Of a stretch of DNA of 64,000 bases, positions 34,202 to 43,273 are shown piece after piece. A model generated the notes under the pieces. That model was not told the origin of the DNA and searched no databases. It worked only from the letters and a program-made list of their open reading frames with translations. Position 1 is the first letter of the stretch. Every line of letters begins with the position of its first letter. The position numbers and the translations under genes were made by a program. The DNA is taken from NCBI GenBank assembly GCA_031256035.1, contig JAIRRJ010000087.1, forward strand, positions 1 through 64,000, written 5' to 3'. The stretch comes from Treponema sp. Lineage in GTDB: Bacteria > Spirochaetota > Spirochaetia > Treponematales > Breznakiellaceae.

Positions 34202-35571
34202 TGTCAGAATTAACCGAGTATCAGGGAAAAGCAACAATGGAGAAAATCACGTCTCTGGCGAAGAGGCGGGGTTTTGTGTTTCAGTCATCTGAAATTTACG
34301 GAGGCCAGAACGGCGCGTGGGATTACGGGCCGCTCGGCATTGAATTAAAGAATCGGATTGCCGCCGCATGGTGGAAAGAAATGACCCAGCTTCACGACAA
34401 TATAGTCGGGCTGGACGCGGCAATTTTGATGCACCCCCGCACATGGGAAGCGTCCGGCCATGTGGAAAATTTCACCGACCCGCTGGTTGACTGCAAAAAG
34501 TGCAAAACGCGCTTCCGGGCGGACATGATCCCCGAAGACAAACTTGCGGCGAAAATATGCCCTGATTGCGGCGGCGAATTGACCGATACCCGCAAATTCA
34601 ACCTGATGTTCAAGACGCACATCGGCCCCGCGGAAGATACCGCCAACCTTATTTATCTGCGCCCCGAAACCGCCCAGGGAATTTACGTCAACTATAAAAA
34701 TATTATTCAATCGAATAGGATGAAAATCCCCTTCGGCATTGCGCAAATCGGCAAGGCGTTCCGCAATGAAATTGTTACCAAAAATTTTATTTTCCGCACC
34801 TGCGAATTTGAACAGATGGAGATGCAGTACTTTGTGAAGCCGGGCGCTGACGAAGAATGTTTCACTGATTGGAAAAAACAGCGCTGGGCTTATTACGAAA
34901 AACTCGGCGTAAAAATGGATCACCTGCGCTGGCATCAGCACGGCCCGGATGAACTCGCGCATTACGCGAAAGACGCCTACGACATCCAGTACCTGTTCCC
35001 GATGGGCTGGCGCGAACTTGAGGGTGTGCACAACCGCACCGATTACGACCTTGGCAGGCATACCGAATATTCCGGCAAGGATATGCAGTACATCGATCAG
35101 GATAACAACAACGAGCGGTACATTCCCTACATCATCGAAACATCCGCCGGTCTTACGCGAAATGTACTGATGATTCTCTGTGATGCCTACGATGAAGAAC
35201 AAGTCGCCGAAAAGGGGAATGATGATGATTGGCGCACTGTCCTGCGCTTCCATCCGAGCCTTGCTCCCGTTACAGTTGCCGTACTGCCGCTGATGAAAAA
35301 GGACGGTCTTGCCGAACTTGCGCAGGACATCCGCGGAGAACTGAAGGAAGACTATGCCACCGACTACGATCAGGCGGGGGCAATCGGACGGCGTTACAGG
35401 CGGCAGGATGAAGCGGGAACTCCCTTCTGCGTTACCGTGGACTACCAGTCCAAAGAAGATGGCACGGTTACCCTGCGTTTCCGTGATTCAATGGAACAGA
35501 TTCGCGTACCCAGAGTTGAACTTGCCGCCCGTCTGCGTCAGGAGATAAAGACGTACAAACGGATTAAGTGA
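34201..35571 (+). CDS. glyS: glycyl-tRNA synthetase (single-chain, dimeric type)
   Basis: A 456-residue class II synthetase of the homodimeric bacterial/eukaryotic-like type, unlike the alpha2beta2 form. Motif 1 region GPLGIELKNRIAAAWW, an inserted zinc-like site CKKCKTRF...CPDCGGEL, motif 2 in IGKAFRNEI...FRTCEFEQME, motif 3 region ETSAGLTRNVLMIL, and the C-terminal anticodon-binding domain from about residue 345. Start: ATG 34201 with a -10 box 6 nt upstream; a second ATG at 34237 (MEKITSLAKRRGF) matches the family start but has only a poor GGGAAA. The pfkB-type gene follows directly after the stop codon. Confidence 0.95.
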   Translation: MSELTEYQGKATMEKITSLAKRRGFVFQSSEIYGGQNGAWDYGPLGIELKNRIAAAWWKEMTQLHDNIVGLDAAILMHPRTWEASGHVENFTDPLVDCKKCKTRFRADMIPEDKLAAKICPDCGGELTDTRKFNLMFKTHIGPAEDTANLIYLRPETAQGIYVNYKNIIQSNRMKIPFGIAQIGKAFRNEIVTKNFIFRTCEFEQMEMQYFVKPGADEECFTDWKKQRWAYYEKLGVKMDHLRWHQHGPDELAHYAKDAYDIQYLFPMGWRELEGVHNRTDYDLGRHTEYSGKDMQYIDQDNNNERYIPYIIETSAGLTRNVLMILCDAYDEEQVAEKGNDDDWRTVLRFHPSLAPVTVAVLPLMKKDGLAELAQDIRGELKEDYATDYDQAGAIGRRYRRQDEAGTPFCVTVDYQSKEDGTVTLRFRDSMEQIRVPRVELAARLRQEIKTYKRIK

Positions 35572-36495
35572 TTGTTTTTATCAGTCTGCCTAAATCCGAC
35601 TTTACAAAAAACCCTCAGCTTCCCTTCGATAATTCCCGGCACGGTCAACCGTACTGCCTCTCACCGCCTTGACGTTAGCGGCAAAGGAATCAACGTTACC
35701 CGCGTCTTAACCCAGTTGGGAAAGAAGGCGATACATCTGACGCAGCTTGGCGGCGTGATGCGCCCCCTCTTTCTTTCGCTGTGTGAACAGGACAAACTGT
35801 CCGTTGAGTGGGTCGAAAGCGAGAGCCAAATCCGTTTTTGTTATACGATGTTGACAGAATGTGATGACGGTGTTACGGAGCTTGTTGAAGAAGCTGAGCC
35901 TGTCAGCGCCGGTACGGAAGAACGGCTGCTGGAAAGATTTAATTCGCTTCTCGGAGACGGCTCACTTGGTTTGAAGTGGCTGATTGTTTCCGGCACAAAG
36001 GCGGCAGGTTTTTCTGACAAGGTAATCCCCTTCATGGTACAGAAGGCAAAAGAAAAGGGGTTAAAAGTTATTCTCGACATAAGAGGAAAAGATTTAACCG
36101 AAAGCCTGCAATACAGACCGGACGTTGTAAAACCGAACCTTTTTGAATTTGCCTCTACCTTTGCCCCGGAGTTGATCAAGGATAACGATTTGGCAATTAA
36201 TTCTGTGGCAAAAGAACAAATAAAATCCGCGATGCTGGAAATGGCAAAAAAGCACGATTGTCGCGTCATTCTGACCAATGGCAGCCGTAAGATACTTGCC
36301 GCCGATGGGGACAATTATTTCGAGGCGGACATTAATCCTGTTAAGGCGGTAAACTCCATAGGCTGCGGGGACGCTTTCACCGCGGGGCTTGCCGCTGCTC
36401 TTGAGGACGGCGCCAATTTCAACGAAGCCATCGCCGAGGGCATTCGCTGCGGCGCGTTAAACGCCGGTTTTGTAAAGCCGGGAGTTATCCGCTAG
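35572..36495 (+). CDS. PfkB-family sugar kinase, probably 1-phosphofructokinase type
   Basis: A 307-residue ribokinase-fold enzyme. N-terminal VCLNPTLQKTLSF and SGKGINVTRVLTQLG are typical of 1-phosphofructokinase/tagatose-6-phosphate kinase, and the C-terminal catalytic motif is SIGCGDAFTAGLAAAL with the base Asp. The exact substrate is not certain; no fru PTS gene is adjacent. The start is TTG 35572, immediately after the glyS stop; no ATG fits. It is probably co-transcribed with glyS. Confidence 0.85.
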   Translation: MFLSVCLNPTLQKTLSFPSIIPGTVNRTASHRLDVSGKGINVTRVLTQLGKKAIHLTQLGGVMRPLFLSLCEQDKLSVEWVESESQIRFCYTMLTECDDGVTELVEEAEPVSAGTEERLLERFNSLLGDGSLGLKWLIVSGTKAAGFSDKVIPFMVQKAKEKGLKVILDIRGKDLTESLQYRPDVVKPNLFEFASTFAPELIKDNDLAINSVAKEQIKSAMLEMAKKHDCRVILTNGSRKILAADGDNYFEADINPVKAVNSIGCGDAFTAGLAAALEDGANFNEAIAEGIRCGALNAGFVKPGVIR

Positions 36496-36499
36496 CTTA

Positions 36500-37237
36500 T
36501 TAGCTTCTCTGGCGCGCGTCAACTTTTTGACGCGACACTTCATACAGAAGCACACCGGCGGCAACCGATACATTGAGCGAATCAATTCTGCCAACCGAAG
36601 GAATCCCTACCATGGCATCGCAGCGTTCCCGCAACAGCCGGGAAAGACCCGCTCCTTCGCTGCCCAGAACCAGTGCCGTCCTGCCGGTCAAGTCCTTGGT
36701 GTGAACAGCCTCACCCTGCATATCTGCGCCGTATATCCAAAACCCCGCCTCTTTCAAATCTTCCATTGCGCGGACAAGATTGGGTGTCTCAGCCTGAGGC
36801 ACCCACGAAACGGCGCCTGCCGAAGTTTTTGAAATTATATCGGCGTTTTTGGCGCTGCGCCGGTTACGCCCAAGCACAAGGTCTGCTCCGAACTGATCGC
36901 AGCAGCGAAGGATTGCGCCGTAGTTGTGCGGATCGGTGATTTCATCCAGTATGAGGACAAGCGCGTTACGGCGCTCTCCCAAACCGGCGATGAATTCTTC
37001 AAGGCTGATGTCCGCGCGCCCGTCATCATCCTCAACCTGTAAAGCTATTCCACGGTGATTGGGGGCAAGCCCGTCCAAATCGAATGTCCCTACCCTGTCA
37101 ACTCTTATTTTGTTGTTAACGGCGAGCGAAACAAGTTCCTTTGCGCGCGGACCGGCTTTTGCCACAAGCAGCGGGCCGCAGGCGACATCCGCCTTTATCC
37201 TTTCTTCAATTGCGTGAAACCCTGTTAAATATGTCAT
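36500..37237 (-). CDS. rlmB: RlmB-type 23S rRNA 2'-O-ribose methyltransferase
   Basis: A 245-residue SPOUT methyltransferase. The N-terminal substrate-binding domain begins YLTGFHAIEERI; the knotted catalytic domain has LDEITDPHNYGAILRCC (motif 1), LVLGSEGAGLSR (motif 2) and DSLNVSVAAGVLLYE (motif 3). The family methylates a G in 23S rRNA (Gm2251 in E. coli); TrmH-like alternatives are less likely given the N-terminal domain. ATG 37237 overlaps the stop of the upstream gene by 4 bp, and a CGGAG lies before it. Confidence 0.9.
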   Translation of the reverse strand: MTYLTGFHAIEERIKADVACGPLLVAKAGPRAKELVSLAVNNKIRVDRVGTFDLDGLAPNHRGIALQVEDDDGRADISLEEFIAGLGERRNALVLILDEITDPHNYGAILRCCDQFGADLVLGRNRRSAKNADIISKTSAGAVSWVPQAETPNLVRAMEDLKEAGFWIYGADMQGEAVHTKDLTGRTALVLGSEGAGLSRLLRERCDAMVGIPSVGRIDSLNVSVAAGVLLYEVSRQKVDARQRS

Positions 37238-38172
37238 GAGTTACTCCGTATCCCCTTGTATTTTTGCACAAAACCGGACGGCCGGTAAGTCATTTTCGCC
37301 TGGCGCAATCCTTCGTCCCCAATGTCCTGTTCGCGGTTTATCCATGTGAAAAACCCCGGCAGCGCTGAGGCAAACGCCTGATTCATAAACTGATAGATAC
37401 CTTTGTATTCGTCAATCGCTTTTTCAAAATGAATGGCAAACATCCTCCCCCTTGCAATGCTTTCACCCAAACAATAACCGGCGGGTTTTCCTCCGATGAA
37501 GTATATCTCGCCGCGCAGTGTGAGTGAATCAAACTTATCCAGCGCCTCCCGCGCCGCGTTATAATCGCCGTCTTCGCCTTTGTCCTTCCGCCATTGATCC
37601 AGAATCTCAACAGCTGCCGGAACAAGTTCCGCGCTCATCGTTTTTTTTTCGTGTTCGGGGTACATGTGCAAAAACTGATTGACATGGTTTTTCTTCTTGT
37701 GATATTTTTTCCCGCTCAATTCCGCGAGGTCTTTGCGGCAGTATAAATAGTCAAAATTGTTTCGATCTTCTTCGACAATTATGCCGTACCCGGAAAAGTT
37801 TTCGCGTAACGAAGACAGCGTTGATTCGGAAATATTTTTCCAGTAATCATGAGTTTTGAAAAGAGAGACAAGAGTTTCTTGATTCGGAACGCCGCAGGGA
37901 GTCATAAAAAAAGATTTGCTCTGCGGGTAACATCGTTGCGCAGCAACGTGCGCGGGGAACTTCGCTGTTTCGGCGGGCTGTTCCCCGGAAATGATAAAGC
38001 CGCCGTCCTGCCCGTCACGTGAAATGCGATATTTATACCTGTTTCTGAAAAGGTATAAACCTGAGAAGGTAAATTCAGAAACACCATCAACTGTAAGTGA
38101 AAGGCGCGGATGCAATGTATCCTTTTGATCGAGTTCCATCAGGGAAAAATCAGGGTAACAAGGAATGGACAT
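37234..38172 (-). CDS. DUF2156 (GNAT-like) protein
   Basis: A 312-residue protein of the DUF2156 family, related to the C-terminal domain of phosphatidylglycerol lysyltransferase (two tandem GNAT-like folds). Typical blocks: LYCRKDLAELSGKKYHKKKN, NHVNQF, then GGKPAGYCLGE and the late FTWINREQDIGDEGLRQAK. Function is unproven; aminoacyl transfer is suggested by the fold. It overlaps rlmB by 4 bp and begins 3 bp after the AI-2E permease gene, so the three form one operon. ATG 38172 has no clear ribosome-binding site. Confidence 0.85.
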   Translation of the reverse strand: MSIPCYPDFSLMELDQKDTLHPRLSLTVDGVSEFTFSGLYLFRNRYKYRISRDGQDGGFIISGEQPAETAKFPAHVAAQRCYPQSKSFFMTPCGVPNQETLVSLFKTHDYWKNISESTLSSLRENFSGYGIIVEEDRNNFDYLYCRKDLAELSGKKYHKKKNHVNQFLHMYPEHEKKTMSAELVPAAVEILDQWRKDKGEDGDYNAAREALDKFDSLTLRGEIYFIGGKPAGYCLGESIARGRMFAIHFEKAIDEYKGIYQFMNQAFASALPGFFTWINREQDIGDEGLRQAKMTYRPSGFVQKYKGIRSNS

Positions 38173-38175
38173 ATT

Positions 38176-39273
38176 TTACGTTTCGGGTTTTTCGTCTTCT
38201 GTTTTTATTGCGCGCACCGCTTTCCGCGATCCAATGAAGATTGAGATTGGCTCCAAAATGGGAATGTTTTCGCAGATGATTTTAATTATTACCGTCATGG
38301 GAACTGCAACGATCATTCCGGTAAATCCCCATATCCAGCCCCAGACAACAAGAGAGAACAGGATAACAAGAGGAGAAATGCCAACGCGCTCACCGATAAT
38401 TTTTGGATCAAGTATATTTCCAAGTACGATATTTACCACAATTATAATTGCAATTACTAAAATTATCGGACCCGGCTGCGGCCAGAACTGGATCAGCGCG
38501 AAAAGGGACATGGCAACGCCTGCGACAATGCTGCCAAGCGTGGGAATAAAGTTCAGGATAAACTGGAGAACACCCCATACAATGGCAAATTCCAGCCCAA
38601 CCAGGGAAAAGGAGACGGCAAATAATATGCCGTTTATCAGGGAAATTAAAAACTTTGCCGTTAAATACCGGCTGATTTGGTCCATTAAGTCGTGCCCCAT
38701 TTGGTTGATGCGATCTGAGCGGTCTTCAAAGGCCTTTTTTATCTTCTCCTTTATTTGACCGGCTTCCACCAGCAGAAAAACCAAAAAAATAGTCATCATA
38801 AAGGCGCTTCTAATGAATTGAACGAAAAAGTTAATGAAAGAGGGAGTAGAATTCCGTACCCATGTGCGAATTCCCAGCTGCGCCTTTAAATTTTCAAAGA
38901 AACTCAAGCCTTCATCGTAGGATAATTCCAGAAAACGGGCTGCCCACACGTATATTTCCGTTAAACGGTCCTCATATTTGGGATAATGTGAAATAATCAT
39001 CCTGCCGGACGTAAAAAACACCATGCCCAAGCCGTACAAACCGGCAATTATCAGAATAACTACCAAAAGTATCGATAAAATCTGTGGAATATGGAACTTA
39101 TTAAACAATCTAACCAGCGGATACATCGCAAAAGCCAATAATAACGCTATAGTGAAGGGTAAAATCACCGGAGCGGTGATTTTTAAGACCCCGCCCGCGA
39201 ATATGGCAGCGATAAAAGCCATTATGAAAAAGTTCGCACGCCCCGAATTAAAGGTCTTAAACACTTCTTTCAC
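38176..39273 (-). CDS. AI-2E (PerM) family membrane protein
   Basis: A 365-residue polytopic protein of the AI-2E/PerM family. About eight membrane helices; the family signature is in the second half (GLEFAIVWGVLQFILNFIPT followed by GSIVAGV). Members are reported to export various small molecules; no substrate can be assigned. The frame is open to 39423 but I place the start at GTG 39271-39273, because a complete promoter (TTGCCC, 17 bp, TGC-CATACT) ends 6 nt upstream and the added 50 residues do not resemble the family. This makes 39274-39582 noncoding on both strands. Confidence 0.85.
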   Translation of the reverse strand: MKEVFKTFNSGRANFFIMAFIAAIFAGGVLKITAPVILPFTIALLLAFAMYPLVRLFNKFHIPQILSILLVVILIIAGLYGLGMVFFTSGRMIISHYPKYEDRLTEIYVWAARFLELSYDEGLSFFENLKAQLGIRTWVRNSTPSFINFFVQFIRSAFMMTIFLVFLLVEAGQIKEKIKKAFEDRSDRINQMGHDLMDQISRYLTAKFLISLINGILFAVSFSLVGLEFAIVWGVLQFILNFIPTLGSIVAGVAMSLFALIQFWPQPGPIILVIAIIIVVNIVLGNILDPKIIGERVGISPLVILFSLVVWGWIWGFTGMIVAVPMTVIIKIICENIPILEPISIFIGSRKAVRAIKTEDEKPET

Positions 39274-39308
39274 GCCTACAGTATGGCATAAATAGCCGGG
39301 CAGGGCAA
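39274..39308 (-). promoter_or_regulatory. complete promoter next to a leaderless GTG (AI-2E permease)
   Basis: On the minus strand TTGCCC (39303-39308), a 17-bp spacer, then TGC-CATACT (-10 at 39280-39285) and six nucleotides before GTG at 39273. It has both -35 and extended -10, the best full promoter of the leaderless set. Confidence 0.6.
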
Positions 39309-39358
39309 TCTTTTTCGAAAAAAGTACTTGACCTTGGCAGTAAAACTTAGTAACTTCT

Positions 39359-39507
39359 ATGTAGACTGATGGTACGGCAAGGATGAATTCTGCTGCTCCT
39401 GCTATCTGGTGAATCATCAACAAGGTATGACTCCTCGCGCTTTACGGCTGTCGTTCTGTCAGCAGCCCCCCGGGTTTCCTCACCTCCTTTTCCCGGGGGG
39501 TTTTTTT
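39359..39507 (+). ncRNA. candidate small RNA or leader with anti-Shine-Dalgarno loop
   Basis: The 309 bp between the permease promoter and the acyl-CoA synthetase ribosome-binding site hold no protein gene but end in a very strong terminator. A possible -35, TTGACC, lies at 39328-39333; no good -10 is seen, so the 5' end is a guess. The stretch has three CTCCT motifs (about 39396, 39431, 39483), the last inside the terminator loop. It may be a C-rich sRNA that targets ribosome-binding sites, or the attenuated leader of the synthetase gene at 39583. Confidence 0.35.
39466..39507 (+). terminator. strong rho-independent terminator with CACCTCCTTT loop
   Basis: Perfect 9-bp stem CCCCCCGGG (39466-39474) with CCCGGGGGG (39492-39500), 17-nt loop, then seven T. 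The loop contains TCACCTCCTTT, identical to the anti-Shine-Dalgarno tail of bacterial 16S rRNA. It lies 75 bp upstream of the acyl-CoA synthetase start on the same strand. Confidence 0.85.
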
Positions 39508-39582
39508 ATACTCTCTTGCCAAAAGACCCGAAACCCTCTAAAATGACATTATCGTTATTTTTGTCATATTGGAGGATTAATT

Positions 39583-41499
39583 ATGGAACAAACCCTGCCT
39601 TTAATGTTGAGAGCGAGAGCGAAAGATACGCCTGATATTGTCATTCAATATCACAAGGATAGAGAAGGAAATTACCGCTCAGTAACCTACCGGCAATTTT
39701 ACGATGATGTATGTTTTACAGCCGCCGGGTTAATGGAACTTGGAGTAAAGCGGGGAGACAAGATAGGGCTGATAGCCGATAACCGGCAGGAATGGATGGT
39801 TACGGATTTTGGCATTCTTTCCGCCGGGGCAATTGATGTGCCGCGGGGCTGCGACATCACGACTCAGGAGCTTACTTACATTTTGGGTTTTACCGGCTGC
39901 GAGACGGCCTTTGCGGAAAACCAGAAACAGGTGCAAAAGATACTCTCCTGCAAAGCGGAACTTCCGGTCTTAAAAACAATCATCAGTTATGATCCGGTAG
40001 ACAACGAAACCGAAGCCGCCGCTGAAGCCGCAGGAGTAAAAGCATTGTACTTTGCCAGCGTTATTGCGATGGGTCAAAAACGCGAGAATATGCAGCCGGG
40101 AGGCGCGGAAGCTGAAATTGAAAAGGGCAGAGGCGATGATACTGCGACCATCATTTTTACCTCCGGCACTACAGGCGAGCCGAAAGGCGTGATGCTGTCT
40201 CAAAAAAACTTTATGTGCCAACTACCCGCGTTTGATTTGGTTTTGGAATTAAAACCTGGCGACATCTGGATTTCCATGCTGCCGGTCTGGCATGTGTATG
40301 AGCGGCTGCTGGAGTATATCATTTTTTATAACAGTAACAGTATCGCTTATTCCAAAACTATCGGCTCGGTGCTGATGGCGGACTTTCAGATGATACGCCC
40401 TAACTATATGGTCAGCGTTCCCCGCGTTTGGGAAGCGATCATGGACGGTATTCACCGAAATGTTAAAAGCAAGGGCGGCATTGCCAAAAAGATGTTTGAT
40501 CTCGCGGTTTCCCTTTCAATGATGTACACATATTTCAAGGATTTAACTTTCGCCCTTCTTCCGAATTTTCACGGACGCATCCGCCCGCTGGATTCGGTGG
40601 TCGGATTTTTTCCATGGCTTGCTCTTCTTCCTTTCCGGGGCCTTGCCCAGCTTTTGGTCTTTAACCAGATCAAGCGCGTATTGGGAGGCCGTTTCAAAAC
40701 AGGTATTTCAGGCGGCGGTTCACTGCCCGCGAAAGTAGATTTATTTTTTAATTCGATAGGCATCCGTATGCAGGAAGGTTACGGCCTGACCGAAACTGCT
40801 CCGCTTGTTTCTGTGCGGCGGCATAAACGGTCGCGGAGAGGAACCATAGGCCAGGTGCTGCTCAACACTGAGGTGAAAATTATCGACAACAAGGGGCGTT
40901 CACTGCCGCCGGGACGCAACGGTGTCATTTTTGTGAAAGGCGATCAGGTGATGCAGGGCTATTATCAAAAGCCTGATCTTACCGCCGCTGTTTTAAGCGC
41001 GGACGGCTGGTTTAACACAGGCGACATCGGTATGCTCACCCATAACAACGAATTGCGCATAACGGGGCGGGCGAAGGATACAATTGTTCTGCGGGGCGGC
41101 GAAAATGTGGAGCCGGTTCCCATTGAGTGCAAGCTGAGGGAAAGCCCCTACATCCTGCAGTGCATGTTAGTCGGACAGGATCAAAAATATCTTGCTGCGC
41201 TTGTTATTCCCAATCAACAGGCAATTATGGACTTTGCCGAGGAGAACTCCATCCCCATTGTTGACTATGAACTTTTACTTAAACAGCCGGAAATCAACGC
41301 GATTATTGCTTCCGAAATTGCCGACAAGATCAGTCCCAAAACCGGCTTTAAGCCGTTTGAGCGGGTGTATAAATTTACCCTTCTGCCAAAGCCGTTTGAG
41401 GCGGGGAAGGAACTTTCAGGAAAAGGGGAACTGCTTCGTCACCGGATCGCCGCATTATATGTAAAAGAAATTCACCGTCTGTTCAAGGGTGAGACATAA
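39583..41499 (+). CDS. long-chain fatty acid--CoA ligase (AMP-forming)
   Basis: A 638-residue ANL-superfamily adenylating enzyme. The AMP-binding P-loop is IIFTSGTTGEPKGV near residue 190, with GYGLTETAP near 400, then GWFNTGDIG and the hinge region RAKDTIVLRGGENVEP. Long-chain acyl-CoA synthetases of this length activate fatty acids with ATP and CoA; the chain specificity is not predictable. ATG 39583 has GGAGG upstream. It appears monocistronic, closed by the terminator at 41502, and may be subject to the upstream terminator at 39466. Confidence 0.92.
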   Translation: MEQTLPLMLRARAKDTPDIVIQYHKDREGNYRSVTYRQFYDDVCFTAAGLMELGVKRGDKIGLIADNRQEWMVTDFGILSAGAIDVPRGCDITTQELTYILGFTGCETAFAENQKQVQKILSCKAELPVLKTIISYDPVDNETEAAAEAAGVKALYFASVIAMGQKRENMQPGGAEAEIEKGRGDDTATIIFTSGTTGEPKGVMLSQKNFMCQLPAFDLVLELKPGDIWISMLPVWHVYERLLEYIIFYNSNSIAYSKTIGSVLMADFQMIRPNYMVSVPRVWEAIMDGIHRNVKSKGGIAKKMFDLAVSLSMMYTYFKDLTFALLPNFHGRIRPLDSVVGFFPWLALLPFRGLAQLLVFNQIKRVLGGRFKTGISGGGSLPAKVDLFFNSIGIRMQEGYGLTETAPLVSVRRHKRSRRGTIGQVLLNTEVKIIDNKGRSLPPGRNGVIFVKGDQVMQGYYQKPDLTAAVLSADGWFNTGDIGMLTHNNELRITGRAKDTIVLRGGENVEPVPIECKLRESPYILQCMLVGQDQKYLAALVIPNQQAIMDFAEENSIPIVDYELLLKQPEINAIIASEIADKISPKTGFKPFERVYKFTLLPKPFEAGKELSGKGELLRHRIAALYVKEIHRLFKGET

Positions 41500-41501
41500 A
41501 A

Positions 41502-41542
41502 AAGGCTGCCTCATCCGGTCTGGAGCCGGATAAAGCAGCCTT
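41502..41542. terminator. bidirectional terminator
   Basis: AAGGCTGC (41502-41509) pairs with GCAGCCTT (41535-41542), and inside it ATCCGG pairs with CCGGAT. A-rich and T-rich flanks suit both directions. It separates the 3' ends of the convergent acyl-CoA synthetase and outer-membrane protein genes. Confidence 0.8.
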
Positions 41543-41558
41543 AACAGATTAATGTTAA

Positions 41559-43070
41559 CTAGAATTTCAACCCAGCCAGAAAACTGGAGAAGACCAACAA
41601 GCCGCCATTTCCACCACTTACGTTAGAATCATTGAACACACCGACAGTTCTACCATCGCTGACACCTGTCACGGCTTCCAGCCAGATATTTTTTGTGAAG
41701 TTAAAGTTGGCGCCCACATATAAACCGGTGTTGGTATTATCAAACTTTGTCTCTGAAAGGTTTTCGTGTGAATATGGAACTTCTTTTTTACCTTCATCTT
41801 CATATTCAACAGAACCATCGGAAGTTACGGTTATGGCTGAAAGCCGGAGTCTCCCGCCGGCATTCAAGGTAAGTTTATCGGGGACGATCTTGTACTGCAC
41901 GGCAAGGTCAAGCCCCGGTTCAAACTTAAAGACGAACTTGTCAGAATAATCTTCTTTTATCAATTTCCCCTTCTTGCTTGGATCATTGGAAACATAGCTG
42001 GTTGTGGTTTCGGTGCTTGTAAAATCAAGCGGCAGATTCAGTTTTGCTTTCACTCCTACATTCCCCGAACTCCACCCCGCGCTTGCCGAAGGCCGAATCC
42101 AGTTATACGCATAATCAATTTCTTTAACAGTACTGCCAGTGACGGTTCCGTTTACGCTGGCGGTTTTATTTTTCCCGCTTGTATCAAACCATGAATATTC
42201 ATTATCATCGTAAGAACGCAGCCTCAGCCTGTAATCAAGATCTACCGAACCCTTAAAACCGTTTTCGTTATATAAGGTAAAACCGCCAAGATTTAATTCA
42301 ATTCTTGGTTCAATATAATTTGCTGATTGGTTGATTTGTGCGCCATTGGTTTTACCATCAAGTTCGGTGTATTTTTCAACTTTGTTGTTATCCCTAAAGA
42401 ACATCAGGTCCATAGTTAACTGCGGTCTGATACCCTGCTTGGTAAGGTCTTTTGCCATTGCCCATTGCAGTTGTGGAGCAATGAAGCCGTATTCCGCAAC
42501 ATAATTTTTGTAGTAAGTACCTGCAAAGGGATCGCCTGCGCCATGCGCAATGTCGCTCTCACTGAATTTCTGGTGATTTGAAGCATACGAAAGCCGGAAA
42601 CCCATATCCGCAATGCCGATCAAAACCGCAACACGATTGTTGGGTTGTGTAGCCTTTATAGCGGTATAAGGATCAGTACCATATACCGGGAAAAGCATTT
42701 TATTGTCGGCCTTGGTATCATACTTGAAAGGAAGATGCCGTTCAGTATAAGTAGAATCCTGATGCCTCAACAAGCTCCCTGCGTAGTAAGTGCCAAGATA
42801 CGCATTACCCAATTTCTTGGCAAAACCAAGAGCGAGGTCGGTATTCTGAAAAGAGGTCATGGCAAACCAGTTTTCCAGCTTTAATCCTGCGTACGAATCC
42901 GATCTGATAAAATCATCCGCCGCGCTTCGAAACCTTCCCCGTGTAGCTATACTCTGGGGTGATTCCCGGAAACCAATCGGTTCAGACTGCGCCCACAAGC
43001 TGCTGGCCGCAGCCATTAACAACAGCATCGCTGCCATCAATCCTAAAATCCTTTTACTGTTCATATTCAT
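41559..43070 (-). CDS. predicted outer-membrane beta-barrel protein
   Basis: A 503-residue exported protein: signal peptide of about 28 residues ending SSLWAQ, then a long beta-rich chain with alternating hydrophobic residues and aromatic girdles (LGTYYAGSLL, YGFIAPQLQWAM, LYVGANFNFT) ending LAGLKF, a C-terminal Phe as in many outer-membrane barrels. The pattern fits treponemal porin-like or adhesin-like proteins; no family name is certain. AGGAG precedes ATG 43070. It is monocistronic, converging on the acyl-CoA synthetase gene. Confidence 0.8.
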   Translation of the reverse strand: MNMNSKRILGLMAAMLLLMAAASSLWAQSEPIGFRESPQSIATRGRFRSAADDFIRSDSYAGLKLENWFAMTSFQNTDLALGFAKKLGNAYLGTYYAGSLLRHQDSTYTERHLPFKYDTKADNKMLFPVYGTDPYTAIKATQPNNRVAVLIGIADMGFRLSYASNHQKFSESDIAHGAGDPFAGTYYKNYVAEYGFIAPQLQWAMAKDLTKQGIRPQLTMDLMFFRDNNKVEKYTELDGKTNGAQINQSANYIEPRIELNLGGFTLYNENGFKGSVDLDYRLRLRSYDDNEYSWFDTSGKNKTASVNGTVTGSTVKEIDYAYNWIRPSASAGWSSGNVGVKAKLNLPLDFTSTETTTSYVSNDPSKKGKLIKEDYSDKFVFKFEPGLDLAVQYKIVPDKLTLNAGGRLRLSAITVTSDGSVEYEDEGKKEVPYSHENLSETKFDNTNTGLYVGANFNFTKNIWLEAVTGVSDGRTVGVFNDSNVSGGNGGLLVFSSFLAGLKF

Positions 43071-43240
43071 CTCCTAAAAATTCTTTCTCTCTTTAATACA
43101 CGGAAGGATCGCAGCCAACGGCCGCATTATTTCCTTCGCTACCTTAAATATGCAGATGATTTCGGAAAAGAAAAGAGGTTTAACAATTTTCTAATAAATT
43201 AAACAAATAATAAACAATAGGGAAGTATTTGCTGCTGCCC

Positions 43241-43267
43241 TTGACCCGTTCCCCTGCGGCATAATAC
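43241..43267 (+). promoter_or_regulatory. probable promoter of the SRP RNA gene
   Basis: TTGACC (43241-43246), a 15-bp spacer, then TAATAC (43262-43267), ending about 7 nt before the predicted RNA 5' end. The spacer is shorter than ideal. The region 43071-43240 shows no gene. Confidence 0.5.
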
Positions 43268-43273
43268 CATGAA

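Noticed and set aside
34345-35253. 302-codon open frame antisense to glyS
   Set aside because: It lies wholly inside a confidently identified synthetase gene, has no ribosome-binding site, and reads as His/Val/Phe-rich antisense sequence.
38165-38758. 197-codon Ile/Thr-rich frame antisense to the AI-2E permease
   Set aside because: The composition is that of the reverse complement of hydrophobic helices; the permease on the other strand is well supported.
39383-39412. Nine-codon reading frame (MNSAAPAIW) ahead of the strong terminator, suggesting a leader peptide
   Set aside because: It has a single Trp codon and no run of regulatory codons, the AAGG abuts the ATG too closely, and the downstream gene is not amino-acid biosynthetic.
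39274-39423. N-terminal extension of 50 residues for the AI-2E permease
   Set aside because: The extension does not resemble the family and would place the promoter inside the coding region; the GTG start has a complete promoter immediately upstream.
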